Shown in pieces: positions 48,601-61,207 of a stretch of 64,000 nucleotides of DNA (its first letter is position 1; the number at the start of each line of letters is the position of its first letter). The DNA comes from Agapanthus africanus. Lineage: Eukaryota; Streptophyta; Magnoliopsida; Asparagales; Amaryllidaceae. The translations under genes were made by a program, and so were the position numbers. Where the stretch lies: contig JASDDO010000006.1 in NCBI GenBank assembly GCA_030015575.1, forward strand, positions 380,144,137-380,208,136, written 5' to 3'. Below the pieces are notes generated by a model. That model did not search any database and was not told the origin of the DNA. It saw only the letters and a program-made list of their open reading frames with translations.

Positions 48601-51471
48601 TGTAACAACTCCAATTTTAGTATACAATTTTTTTTAAAAGTTAATGTATACTTGGGGTATTTGCATTTACTGTGAGTACTATAAGTAATTGTTTTGCTTT
48701 TTAATAGCAAGAAAGAGCTTATAACTCACTGGTAAGACCTTGCACTGCTGAACCAAAGCACCAGAGTTCAAATCCCGTCCCCCACATTATTTTTAATATT
48801 GTTTTCTTTTAAATTTTTAGAAGTCCAATGGTCTACACGTGCATAACTCGTAAAAACCCTACTTCACATATAAAACAAACTGTCCCAGGGAGTAGACCAA
48901 CTGACGAGCGACCCACGACAACGAGCCTCGGCTTGACTCGTCGTGACTCGGCCCGCCGCCGCCGGCCGAGCTGAGTCGGATCGGCCGAGTCTCTTCTTTG
49001 ACCCTCCGTCTTTTTGCATTCTGGTAACTCCTGCATAGTTTAAAACACCTGCACATTTCCAAAGCCTTTAAAATCCAATTAAAACCCCATTAAACCATAT
49101 TTTTAATACAATTTTTATTACACTTTCAATACAACTTTTCATCTACCCTAAACCCTAGCATTACCCTATAAATACCACCCCTAAACACACACCCCTCACT
49201 CACAATTTTGTCTAAACTCTCAAGAAAACTCTCTAGAATTTTAGTGTGCAATTGGAGTTAACGAACGGCGAAGCTCCGGCAATTTTCCGACAACGACCCT
49301 AGGAGCTCCCGGCGACGAAACGACGCATCGGCGCCTCCTACGTCTTCCTCTCCCTCTTCTCTTGAATCTAAACCTGTTAGTCCCACCTCTCTCCTCTCTA
49401 ATCTATTCTTAAAACTTCTTTTATTACAACCCGACGGAAGCGGAGTTAAATCCGACTTCCGATTCGGTTTTCTTTATAAAGTTCAATTTTCCTTAACACA
49501 ACCATATTAAACTCTTACATCTTGACTATTAATCATTAACAAAATATGTTGAACAAGTTCCATAACAAAATATTTCATATTGCAACTTTTATCGTACTTT
49601 TTCAGTAAAAAACCATGTGGTATAGTTTTGACTTTAAAACATCATTAATTTTGCTATACGTTTAGATAGATCACGAGATAATGACATAGCTCTTCACAAC
49701 ACTCATATGCAACATAACACAATACCTTTTGGGAAATATAGATTCGGGAAATACCGTTTTACACAAAACTACCTTTAACTTATAAAAACCGTTTTCTACA
49801 AGATTACGTATTTTTACAAATTTTTGCAAAGCGCCGCTACAACCCATTTGGGGAACCCATTCGGGATGGTGCGGATTATCGCACATCCTCGGGCTTAGTA
49901 GTGCGAGATGCAGACCTCCGCAAGGAGCATTCGGTCTCGAGAGATTTAAAATACAAATATCTTAAGAAAATGAGATTTCTAGAAAATAATAGATTAAAAT
50001 TATTTTATATATATGTGTGTGTGCATTATCAAAATACATATTTTTGATATAATATAAATATTCCAACTTTTCTAAATCAAAAGTATCACTTTACATGAAA
50101 ATACTATGAATTTTATACAAGTTCAGCATTTTACAATTAAATACCCTATATTATGAAAATTAGGTTATTTTCACTAGAAATGTCACATACATAAAATCTA
50201 CATCTATGACAACTCTAAAAACGATAATTAAATACCTGGGGTGTATTTTGAAAATTATACAAAAGTATTTTTACATATAACCCCCTCAAGTTCTATAAAT
50301 TACCCTGAGGACCCTAGTAAACATAGGTTTAAGCGGGACCAATCTCTTGAGGCTCAGGAAGCCGGAGAAGTGGGTGCTTGCCTATTTAAGGTAAACAACT
50401 TAACAAACGGTGTTATCAACACGGTAATCATCTTTGAAAAAGACACAAATCCTGCTGCCCATGTGCAGGGGTTATCGATAACATTAAAACCTAATTCAGG
50501 ACTTCAATTTCTTTTATAATTGTTCTGACTCATGCCGAGTCTCATTATAATAATCTGACTTGAATATAATTCAAGTATAATCTACAATACTACAATTCAA
50601 CATGAATCCATGAATCCATATATTCAATATATTAAATCTATATTGACCGAACCGAACCATGGATATACTTCCATTTACATGATTCTCCGGTTACATCCAT
50701 GATTCTCCAGTTATATCCATTTACTGATATCATGGTTTCGGCAAGTCATCCAATTTTACAATCTATATTACAAGACAATACAAGTTGAAATACAAACAAG
50801 ATATCGCGTGGTTTAAGGGATAGATTGGTACGGAAGGTGTTAGAAGTGGCACGAAACTGCAAGACTTAAGCACCTAACCTGTATTTTCGTTGCTGTTGTA
50901 CCGTGGCATAAAAGGTTCATTGTACTCCTGTTGCCCTTAGTCTCTGGCATATAGAGACCCCTCTTGTATACACTGGCATTCTTCTGTACCAAACTACAAA
51001 CAACAGCGTTAACCATGTAATACAACTTTAAAAGCTACTTTCTCTCTGTCTATTCTATTTCTCCTTTATTTTTGGGACTTACCGAGCGATTGTTCGCTGA
51101 CGACATTCCTTCTCTTTTTTCTTTGGAATGTTGTCAGGTGATCTGGACACTCAGGAGATCGAGCCTACCAGCGAGGTCTTGGATCAGCTTGCTTACAACT
51201 CAGAGCTCTAGCTTCATTGTACACATTTTATTTCAGTACTTTACATTTCTGTTATGCCACTGTTAGGCATTGCTTTCATTCAGAAGTATTTACTTTTCCA
51301 TGCATTGTACAAAAGAATGTTAATAAATAAAGTTGCTGTTCAATTATATCTTTTGTCTCTTGTGCATTTTTATTTATATTGTTTAAATACGCTTAGCGTA
51401 TTTATTTCAGAGTAAATACGTAACGGCCTCGTCGTGTCCTCTGCCCGTACACCGGGAAGCGGGGCGTGACA
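48601..51471 (+). mobile_element. Complete solo LTR of the B family
   Basis: 2,871 bp from TGTAACAAC to GGGCGTGACA, with no internal region. Target duplication CCAAC on both sides (48596-48600 and 51472-51476). TATA box ctataaata at 49167-49175. Solo LTRs arise by recombination between the two LTRs of a full element. It landed in a C/T-rich stretch just beyond LTR d. Confidence 0.9.
48718..48796 (+). promoter_or_regulatory. tRNA-like module in B-family LTR (copy e)
   Basis: ATAACTCACTGGTAAGA (A box, 48721-48737), cttgcactgctga, GAGTTCAAATCCCG (B box, 48764-48777), then a five-T run near 48791. Confidence 0.65.
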
Positions 51472-52096
51472 CCAACTCGACCTTTCCTTTGCCCCACCCC
51501 TCCCATCCTTCCCTACCGTCCTGCCCGCCTCTCCCTCCTCTACCTTGCGTCTCTTTCCGTCTCCATGCACCTTCACCTCCTTCCCCATCCGGTCGTCCTG
51601 CCGACGTGGTCGCCGACCTCCTCCATCACATGTTATTAGATATTTAATAATTAATTAATAATTAATTAATTATATTATGGAAAAAAACAACATAGTCTTT
51701 TGACACGAAATTTAACACCTGTGAAGCGTACGGATGGTTTTCTGATTCCGGCCAAGTTCAGTAAATAAGGGATTCGGAGTGCCTGCTATGAGCAGCAAAA
51801 TAGCACCCATGCTATTGGAAGGAACGGTTCTGATTCATCCAAAATCGAAACCAACGGTCTAGATTTATGCCAACCAGAAAGTCGTTGTACTGATATATCC
51901 AAAATCGAAAGCATGTAGGATTTATGGTTAGATGACAACGGAGCACCTCTCCTGTTTTTTTCTCAATTACGGGGACTCTTTTGCCGTAAATATGCCTCTT
52001 AAAATTCGTCATCGTTTTTTCGAGAGCGAAACGCAAAGAGAAGAAAAGAGAGAGAGAGCGAGAAAAAACCTAGCTAGGGTCAGGGTTTGTGCTCTA
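51472..52096 (+). promoter_or_regulatory. Upstream region and 5' UTR of the RRM gene
   Basis: Starts with a C/T-rich stretch (about 51477-51630), then an AT-rich block of taattaattaat units (51636-51680), then two near-identical phrases ending atccaaaatcgaaa (near 51837 and 51897). The presumed 5' UTR has a GA-rich run (agagagagagagcgaga, about 52047) and the words aaacctag and agggtttg just before the ATG. These resemble the telo-box words common in plant housekeeping promoters. No clear TATA box is chosen. Confidence 0.5.
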
Positions 52097-55000
52097 ATGG
52101 CGGGTCCAGGCATCCATCCCTACCACCACCAGCAGTGGGCGCCGCCGGCGGCGATACCTCCTCCCATCCCCTTCGAAAACCCTAACCGGCCCGCCACCGA
52201 CGAGGTAACGATTCGATCCTCTCCATCCTCTTAAAATCTTCAAGGAATCGCCATTAAAGACTCCTTTTTTGTTGTTTCGTTGAAGATTCGGACGATATTT
52301 ATCTCGGGGTTGCCCGATGATGTGAAGGAGAGAGAGCTTCAAAATTTGTTGAGATGGCTGCCTGGGTACGAGTCGTCGCAGGTGAACTTCAAAGGAGAAA
52401 AGCCCATGGGATTCGCTCTCTTTTCTACTGCTCAGCAAGCGATGGCTGCGAAAACTGCGGTTCAGGTATCTATCGTCTCTTTGCAAAAGTTTCGATTTTG
52501 GTTGGGTTTGATTGAGTTGAGAGGTTTTTTGGTCGGGGGTTTAGGATTTGGTCTTTGATGCGGAGAAGAACTCGGTGTTGCACACGGAGATGGCAATGAA
52601 GAATCTCTATGTGAAGAGAGGTCAGTTTTCAAATTCTTAGGATCATGTTTAATTGTGTATGATCGATGATCAAATTGCCTTGTTTAGTTACCAATTAGAG
52701 TCATGTTTGATTGTTTTCCTTTCAAGATAAATACTAGCATTATATCTATGTGCTCTATCATCTCATTTCTCCTAGTACTTGCGAAATCTGTGTGGTTTGG
52801 TTATGGGAAAGAACTTTGAGTATGTTTCGTTTTAAGAAACCAAAATGTCATAGGAAGCATCCAAATGCACCACAAACTACAAAAGTTTAAAAAGTGAGGG
52901 AAGCCTTGCATATCATGCAACAAAGGCTGAGGTAGAATTCTTATTTAAGCATAAAATTTCCCAATGTTAGTTATAATAGAGCTTATTCGAAGATTTCTTT
53001 TTAAAGGAAACCTGAAAACTGAAAAACAAAAAGTCTGGTTCAATAAAAAAAAGCCATTGATACTAGTTTGAGTAAACAAAATTATATACATAATTCCTTT
53101 TTAGGGTGCCAATGGTGCCTTTCCAGCGATGCGGCTGCATTTATTGCACAGTGTTGTACAACCTCTTGGAATTATAGATACATATCCGTCTTCCTAGACA
53201 ATGAAATATTGATGTTATGTTTTGCTTTTGGGTGGCACAAGTCACATGCTTCTCCACTCAAAGAATTAATGATGTCCATGCCTTCACGGGGATGGTTTGA
53301 GAGGCTTTCATGGGAATACATGAAACCAAGATACTATTATTTGCTGCCATTTATCATTGCAGGGATGAATTTTGTTTTCCATTGAATAGTGTGTACTTAA
53401 CTTCTTATACTATATGGAAATAATGCTCATTTTTTATATATTCAGATTAACATTGTTATTACCATGCCAATCTAGTCCTAGACATATTGATTCTTATCTT
53501 AGCCTTTTGAATTTTGAGAACCTTTACATCAAGGTAGTGAGTAGAAGCGTAAATTCTTTGCGCATATTAAGTTGTTATGTTGTCATCAATATAAATTGCT
53601 AAAGGTGCCTTTTCCTTGATTTATAGGCGTGGTGACCGATTCTAGCTCATTCGACCCAAGTAAGCGCCTGCGCACTGGTGGTGACTATACCCATCCAAGC
53701 TACGCTAGTCCTTCTCCATACCCCGCACCACCACCTCCACCACCACCGGTACCTATGTGGGGAGCTCCAGGGTAAGACTGTTCTATCTGTGTGGCTGCTT
53801 CTCGTATAGCTAGAAAGTGTCTTCTCTTATAGAGTTTGCAGGTCATAAGTCGCTAAAGGATGACAACCTAGAATCATAGATGAGTCTGATTTCATCTATC
53901 TAAATCATGTTTCAATGTGTTTTTTTGCTACAGATACATGGCTCCACCTCCTCCATATGATCCATATGGAGCATATCCAGTTCCTCAAATGGCTATACGT
54001 AATGCTGCTCCTTTGTCAGCACCTGCTGGTTACGCCCCTGTTCAGGTAATGGCTTATGGCACCATGTTCCTATGAAAAGTCAGTTTCTTATAATATTTTC
54101 TCCTTTTGATCGATTCTGCTAAGTTAGTTTGTTAATTCATTTCTTGCTATATCTGTATTACTCTTGTTAAAAAAAGCCTTACATGATTTTAAATTAGATT
54201 TTTTGTTTATCTTTTGACACTTTATATACTCTAAATTTTAGTTAATATATTTTTGACATTTTCTGTATCATGTTAATTTGTTATTAACTTAGTACTGTTT
54301 TCTATAGATCTCTAATGTTGTCTTCATTGTTTACAGTCCGTTAACCACGTGCAAATCTTTCCTATAGCTTGTTTGTGAAAATTGTTTGGATTACAGTTTG
54401 ACTAATTGTATAATAGCTACTAAGGATTTTAATCGTGACTTCTAAAGGACTTAATTTACTGCTTTCTTCATAAAAATAACATGCATTCTCAGGCTCCATC
54501 AATCAATCATGTTGATTTTCATATTAAGATGCATCCAAACATTAATGAAAAGTTGAAAATCCAAGTACTATGGTTATTATCTGATCCTTTTAATAGACAT
54601 GATACTCTTGGAGTTATTATAAGACCATTAAACATAAACATTTTTCAATAAAAAATTCAAAACATAATTATGTTTTATTTGTTTAAATATTTTATTTAGT
54701 CAGTTATGATCAATGGAGAGACCCTGTGATGATGACGAACACTCTGGAGTTGAGCAGCTGAGGACTTTTTTGGTTTTCAAATTTGGACTAGGGATTTGGT
54801 GGGTTTTTAATTTTGGATTTTTTGTCGATGGAGAGATGAGGTTGAGGGAAATTGACGTTAATAGGCCAAGGGCAAGGAGGAAGTCTCTTGGTTTTGCAAA
54901 ACCAAAAAACAAAAACAAAAACAATGTCTTGATTTTGAGTGAGATTGTTTTGTTTTTTTGTCTTTTTTTGGGTGGGTGGAGAAACTTCCTCTCCCGTCTT

Positions 55001-58000
55001 TGTAGCAATTAGAAGATGAATTATACTACCAAAACTAAAAGTATGTACTTTTAACTACATTGTCAATGCCGTGTGGGAGCAACACGAAAAAAATCTTAGA
55101 GAATGTGTTAACAAAGAGTACATGATGTTCGTGTTAGTTCTTTAGAAAAAACATGATTAGTCATGGTTGTTTCATATGAACATAATAAGTCATGGTTGTT
55201 TCATATGAATTAGCTCTCTACTTCTCTATGATGGCTGTAAGTATGTTGCTGCCTTTACTACACACCGCATTATATCTTCAAGAGGGATAGGTGGCGGATG
55301 AATAGGAGAAGAATACACTGCATATACCCTTTTTTAAAGGATTCATCCTGATTTCGTTCCATTCCTCCTTTTATACATAAATTTCCTAATTCGAGAACAA
55401 CTAGACCGGGACAGGAGAAAGTAATTCCCTGGTGATGCTTTCCTGCTATTTACAACCTGGCATAACAATAACAGAAGTCTATGTTCATGCTCTTGACTCT
55501 TGATGCCTGAAGACCTTTCCTGTGTTCCTTTAAAACACTATACCATTAGCAATATGCGGATTGCGATTTGGAATGATCGTTGCCAATCGTGGAACGCTAG
55601 CGTTCTGGATTGGAAGAATGATTGTTCCTATTTAGGTTAAAAGAGGCGAATCAACCCATTGAGAACTTTAGTTAAACTTGTCATGCTCTCGAGTCTTGAC
55701 TCTTTTTCGTTCCACATAAGCGTAGCGATAAGACTACCCCTATCGTACCCTGTCCGTAACAAGTGGCGTACCGTGTTCCCTTATTTGTTCCCCGTAACAA
55801 AATGTTCTGCTTTCCGGGTAACATTGGACCTTTCTACTGCTTCAACTTAGGCTCCAAGACATGGCTTCCCAGTACACGTGGTTATCCTTGCATAACCAAT
55901 GATTCCTCTTTAATTCCCTCCAGGTCACTGAGTTACCTCAGACATTCACTTACCTTTATACCTTTGATAGAGCTATATTTCCTCCCTTAATAGAGATATC
56001 ACAATATCGGTACAACCCCCTGTAAAAGCTTTGTGCTAGTGTGTTTCCTTGCCTCATCTAATTGATTATTCTCAAAATTAAGAGGACTAACTTCTACGAT
56101 TGGAGGATAACATATAGCCAGATTTAATCATAAATGCCAAATATCTCCAATGTTGAAAATGCACCCGTAATCAACACCTGAATCTATCATAGTTGGAGAG
56201 TTATTGGCTTGAGAAAAGGAAATACATCATGACCAAAAAAATTGATTCTATTATGGTCCACGAAAATGACATTTTCAAGGCATAAATAACAACAGAACAA
56301 GAGAGCAGAGGCAGAGATAAAATGCATGAGTTCAAATTAAATTTTCTCTTGGTTCTTGGACAGCTTTTGATTTATATAACCTAGCATTTCTTTTTGAATT
56401 ACATCTTTTTAGCAAGCATATTTTAATTATTGTATCTTCTGTTTTGCAGAACGCAAAAGATAATCCTCCATGCAATACTCTTTTTATTGGCAATCTCGGG
56501 GAGAACATAATCGAGGAAGAACTGAGGGGTCTCTTTAGTGTGTATGAATACCATCTTTGCAAAGCAATAGATTCCTGCTTTTATTTAAAGATTTTGGAGT
56601 ATTTACTATTCGTTAATTTTTGTGGGGTGTATAGACACATTCGAGTAGAAACACAATTGATACCCACTCCGCCTACTATATTATTCACTCCCTCCGTTTC
56701 TTTTTACTAGTCCCTTTTTGCTCTTATATGTCCCCCCACCGCCCACCCCAAAAAAAAACACAAACACAAACACAAACACGCACAAAATTAATAGTCCTAT
56801 TAGAATATCAAGAAGCATGTCATGTTCCAAATTTTTCCGTACTTGGGTGAGTAAATGAAGACTGCCATAGGGTTAAATTATGAATTTCTCATTTATGACA
56901 TTTTAGATTATAGAGTAATCACACTGTTCTTAATAAATGTGTAAAATGCAAAAAGGTCTAGAACAAAGAAAAGGAGGGAGTACAATATTTTTATATGCAG
57001 AAATTTAAATAAAATTCTGGAATATATCTATTTTTAAAATTTTTTATTGTAACTTGATAATTTAAATAAAATTCTCAGCACTTGCGTATCTACTTGGATC
57101 ATTAAGTCATATCCGATTCTTATTGATGCTGGTTGAACCTCACATTTTTTAAATTGCTGCTGTGGTTTGTATCTCATATGCAGGCAACCTGGTTATAAAC
57201 AAATGAAGCTTCTCCGTCAAGAAAGAAATACGGTTTGCTTTATTGAGTTTCACGTAAGTAATATAGCCAAGCATTAGGAGTTCTTTATTTCCATATCGGT
57301 TCTTCTCATCCTATTACGAGAGTGTATGCATTATTACTAATGGATCGAGTTCGGGATATATGGATATAGGCTGGTTCATGCTGCATTCACTAAGATCCAA
57401 ATTGCCCTTGCAGGATGTCATCACTGCTACAGCTGTCCACCGAAATTTGCAGGGTGCAGTTATTCCTAGTTCTGGTCGTGGTGGCATGAGAATACAATAT
57501 CCTTTTATATACATGTATCAATTTTTTTCCCCTCTCCCCTTCGGAGAACTGCATAAGAAGGAATAATTAACATTTTGAAATTTGCCCAAAATAAAATATA
57601 AAGTTTGTTTTTGAGAACCTAACTATCTCATGTCAGAAGGAAATTAAATATTTTCGGAAATTGGTTGCAGTAGGGTTCTGAAATCCTTCATGCTATCAGG
57701 ATTTTATGTTCTATGTTACCTACAGTTCATCCCCAATTACCTGCTGAAGTTGGAGATGATGAAATTAGATCCTTGCTTTTTAAGACCTAGTCTGCTCTAA
57801 CCTGCTTTATATCGAAGTAGGTTGGACTTGGACCTGACCCTTGTCAATATTGTGTCATCAAGCAAACTGGACACGAGCTGCTTTGTAGGCTAGCCCATCT
57901 GTTCTAGCAGTCATTATCTTTATAAGATTAAAACACCATTTCAAGCAATTTTCGAAAGCAGATTATACATGATTTAGGGGGGGGGGGGGCGCTTTCGCAT

Positions 58001-58292
58001 GTTTGTAACCTATGGTGTCATCTATGGACATGTTATTTACACATTGTGAATGATCCCTGTGCTGTTGATAAACTTATAATGATATGGGTTTGAACTCTGA
58101 AAAAGGGCAGTCGGTCAATTAGTTTAAATTGTTCTCAGAAAGGTGGAACTGTATTCTATATTTTACCATTCAAGATGCATATATCTCTATATCAAGCTTG
58201 TTTCCTTAACTAATTTAACGTTTTCAAAGAACCCATTCGGGCGCAGGAAGGATTCTGAAGCTAATGGAACTTCCACCACCACTGGCTGGTAG
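52097..58292 (+). CDS. RNA-binding protein with two RRMs (WHI3/RBPMS-like)
   Basis: Nine exons: 52097-52204, 52286-52465, 52545-52620, 53627-53771, 53934-54045, 56450-56541, 57184-57253, 57414-57496 and 58220-58292. They total 939 nt, an unbroken 312-residue protein from MAGPGIHPYHHQQW to TTTGW. RRM1 spans about residues 37-120 (RNP2 TIFISGLP; RNP1-like MGFALFST). A Pro-rich linker (PAPPPPPPPVPMWG, then Tyr/Pro-rich APPPPYDPYGAYP) joins it to RRM2, about 213-292 (RNP2 TLFIGNLG; RNP1 NTVCFIEF), ending RIQFSKNPFG. The architecture matches plant proteins of the Arabidopsis AT3G21215 type, related to fungal WHI3 and animal RBPMS/couch potato, which bind mRNA. The exact target is unknown. Seven introns are GT-AG; the last appears to be AT-AC. 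This is a host gene that looks intact. Confidence 0.9.
52621..53626 (+). other. Intron 3 of the RRM gene
   Basis: 1,006 bp with GT-AG ends. A reading frame at 53068-53385 inside it has no recognisable similarity. No repeat structure is recognised. Confidence 0.7.
54046..56449 (+). other. Intron 5 of the RRM gene (2.4 kb)
   Basis: The longest intron, AT-rich, with GT-AG ends. The stretch 54700-55012 and the less AT-rich stretch 55400-56000 differ in composition from their surroundings and could be old insertions, but I recognise no element. No exon-like reading frame with family similarity is visible. Confidence 0.6.
56688..56980. mobile_element. Stowaway-type MITE in intron 6
   Basis: 293 bp with inverted ends CTCCCTCCGTTTCTTT and, on the other strand, CTCCCTCCTTTTCTTT. 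The CTCCCTCCGT start is the hallmark of plant Stowaway (Tc1/mariner-derived) MITEs. The right flank is ta and the left flank ca, so one copy of the TA duplication seems mutated. It carries an aaacacaaacac microsatellite near 56756-56778. It has no coding capacity and depends on a transposase elsewhere. Confidence 0.8.
57497..58219 (+). other. Candidate U12-type AT-AC intron (intron 8)
   Basis: The donor reads ATATCCTTTT, the U12 consensus, right after exon 8 (57496). TTCCTTAAC at 58202-58210 is a perfect U12 branch-site word ten bases before a terminal AC (58218-58219). Splicing here gives an open frame RIQFSKNPFG, as expected for the family. No GT-AG choice nearby does so. The intron contains a run of 13 G near 57977-57989. 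Confidence 0.75.
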
Positions 58293-59225
58293 CAGCTTGA
58301 AGGGTTGTAGTTCTGCTTTGCGTGCAAATCATGCTGTTGCATACCATAGATCATTGGTCATCTTCATCCATGCTTTATGTGAATGTGAATGCACTTATTG
58401 GTCAGGAGTGTCATTACCATCTTCCATGATGTTAGTTTACTTTGAGCATGATATGGTTATTTGTAATGTTAAAAAGTGCATTGGCATACCACCATGCTTG
58501 GATTGTTTTTTCACCATATGCATTTAAGTTTTTGTAGCATCACTGTGTACTGTTTTAAAGGAAGTTTGCATAATCCTAATCTCTAAAAGAGATACTCCAC
58601 TGAAGTATTTCCTTACATTTGTACTTGATGCATGACATTATTGGTAAGCAGCATGAAGAGCACCGTCATTTATTCTCATCCCCTGATTACTGAGATGCTG
58701 TCGAAAACTTGTCATATTTGATGTTGATTTTTGAATGGTGGATAGACAGTCTTAAGAGCATCATCATCAGTTTATAGTCGATCCTTTAATCGTTGTTTAT
58801 TAAACTCATATCATGACATTATTGGTTGATGGCGTAGAGAGCATCATCATCATCATTTCATATTCATCTATCCATCTATACATACGCTGATTCCATCTGT
58901 TGAAGTTGATCATTAAACTTGTTATATGACACTATTGGGGTTATTGTGGGGAGCATCATCATCAGTTAAACTTGTTATATGACACTATTGGGGTTATGTG
59001 GGGAGCATCATCATCACTTCATGTCCATCCATCCATCGATTCATTCCCTTTGCAACTGATAATTGTGATTCCGTCTCCAGGCCAAGGATAAAACTCAAAA
59101 GCCTGAAAATTTTACTCGGGGAGTTGTTTTTTCGAAATTGTTTCCACATCTGAAAAGTGCAGTTCAGTGATTGAATCGAAGAAGAGAGATTGCCATGCCA
59201 GTTTCCATCTTTGGGGTAAGCTTTT
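58293..59225 (+). repeat. 3' region of the RRM gene with degenerate tandem repeat
   Basis: About five units built on catgacattattgg followed by an agagcatcatcatca tail, spread over 58626-59035. The last two are nearly identical with a period of 53 bp (starting about 58914 and 58967). A segment 59082-59216 is bordered by splice-like sites (ccgtctccag before it and gtaagctt after it) and could be a non-coding 3' exon. No coding frame is evident. Confidence 0.55.
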
Positions 59226-61081
59226 CTTTCTTCAGTTATATGAGGTGCTCCTAATGCACATTGAAGTGTGTTTCTTTTTTGCTAGCATCCCAAACATTTC
59301 TTTATGAATTATGGTCTACCAAGAGTAACAAATACAAGCCCAATGCATTTCATATTTTCATAGCATATTGATAAAAAGCTCTTCCATCATCACCGTGCTG
59401 GAAAAAAGTGGAGTGGCTAGAGAGCCTGGCTGCGTAAACAGCGACTTAGGCCAGTGGCCACTCAGAAATCAACAATTTTGTATTTTGGTTTACTTTTGTT
59501 ATTTCTTGTAAATTATTTGGTATACATTGATTCTAATGGGGGTTCACCTTTTAATTGTTTAATCAGCGACGTCTATTTGTTAAATGTTGATTCTAATGGA
59601 GTTTTAACAATGACTTGAATCCTCGTCTTAGTCGAAGTTGAAGTGGCTTGAGTCCTAGGTTTGTAGCTTCTTATGTTCAAAACTCCTTCCAAAAGTTGGA
59701 AGTTTGGTTCGAAACCCCTGACTCAAAGTCGAAGTTGAAGCGCTCTCGATTTTACCCTCCCGAAATTGAATCCCCTCTTCAGTCGAAGCTCTCTTGAAGC
59801 TTGAAAGCTCTCTTGAAGTAAAAATAAAACCGGAGTGATCATTATCGTTGAAGTCGAGTGGCGGTGGCGTTCAAAAACCCCAAGTCTAAGTTTGAAGAAG
59901 AAACAAATGGTAAAACAAGAGTAGCAGTGGGTATTTTGATTGGGTAAAGTTTTAGTAATTGATTTACTATTTTCAGTCCATGCTTGACAACACAATCCTG
60001 TTTTTTCTTAACACCAGACGGGGTGAAACTAAATTTTAGTAATTGATTTACAATTCATCTTGTATTTGGACCAGGATTGGTATATGGAATGCATTAAAAT
60101 GCACCATATTTACTTGTCCCTTGGAGTATTCCAGCTTCAGTTAAATTTCGCTTGTAAATTGCCTGCGCAATTTGTAACTGAATCTATATTCAGGATCTTG
60201 TGGTGAGCATGAAGGTGTCTACTTGCATTATTTTCTTCCATTCGTTTCAAACGCCTAGTTTATATTATTGTATGCCCAAATCTGCCTGTGTGCTTGATGG
60301 GATTTTAGATAAACGTTCAACAAATTTCATGAACAGTTTTGAATTTCACATGGATTGTTCTTTGCACGGTATTGTCTTATACAAATGTAATTCTGTGACA
60401 AAAGTTCAAGCTTCAGTATAATTGATTATTTTATTATTTTTATTTTTTTTGCAACAAAGGTGAAGGAATTTTGTGACCTCATAATCATGGATTTGTATAA
60501 TTGATAACAGTCTTGTAGACATTATCTTTCATCATATTTTAGTGTCAGAGAGCATGAGTTTTAGCAGTTGGATCACATGCAATGATGAAAGCTGTGTGAA
60601 ATGCTAACTCACAAAGTTGCATGTCGTAGGAAAAAAAAGGAGCTGATGAAATCTACCAATTTTTCAGAACTTTCTTTTGTTTCCCTATTTTTGCGATTCC
60701 ATAGAGATCCAACGATATTTTTTTTCTGTCTGATTCATTTATTACCATTTTAATTGTAATTTTTTCTTCTTGGTATTCATTTATTGATAACATCAAATAA
60801 TTAAGACTAGGCTCTCTGTCCAAGCCTCCAAGTGCAACAGTGGGGAACTTATGATGCTCATCTGTATCCTGTCTTTTTCCTCACTTTGTGCGGACATTTA
60901 AAAAGAACCCAGCTATGGTCCCAACTCATAAACCCCTGCCCTAATATGAACACATCACCAGTTGGGCATATCAAATACACCTCATGCAGGTAATTGTTAA
61001 TTTAACCGAGCAAACGGTTATTAACAGAGCAAAACGGAAGAATCGGAGTCATATGGTCGATCCCAAAAAGTTGGATAAAGA
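59226..61081. other. Intergenic stretch without recognised genes
   Basis: AT-rich, only short reading frames and none with family similarity. A repeated word pair around ttttagtaattgattta occurs near 59949 and 60034. I see no gene. Confidence 0.6.
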
Positions 61082-61180
61082 TTTCTTCTTTTTCTTTTTG
61101 TTGAAATCATCTCCTTCGGGGATCAAATCTATGACCTCTAACATTGGAGAGAAAGTTGGTACCAACAGAGCTAAAACCCA
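61082..61180 (-). mobile_element. SINE-like tRNA-derived sequence
   Basis: On the minus strand TTTTAGCTCTGTTGGTA (A-box-like) is followed about 30 bases later by TAGATTTGATCCCC (B-box-like) and an A/G-rich tail. This resembles a tRNA-derived SINE head. Boundaries and target duplications are not clear. Confidence 0.4.
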
Positions 61181-61207
61181 GTTGGTGAGTCTTCTTGCTG
61201 CTGTTAT

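Noticed and set aside
53068-53385. An extra exon or nested gene in intron 3 of the RRM gene
   Set aside because: No family similarity, and the flanking exons join in frame without it.
54700-55012. Overlapping reading frames on both strands in intron 5
   Set aside because: Low-complexity AT/GA-rich sequence; neither frame has recognisable motifs.
57460-57560. Read-through of RRM exon 8 into the intron as an alternative C terminus
   Set aside because: The family continues RIQFSKNPFG, which is supplied exactly by the AT-AC splice to 58220.
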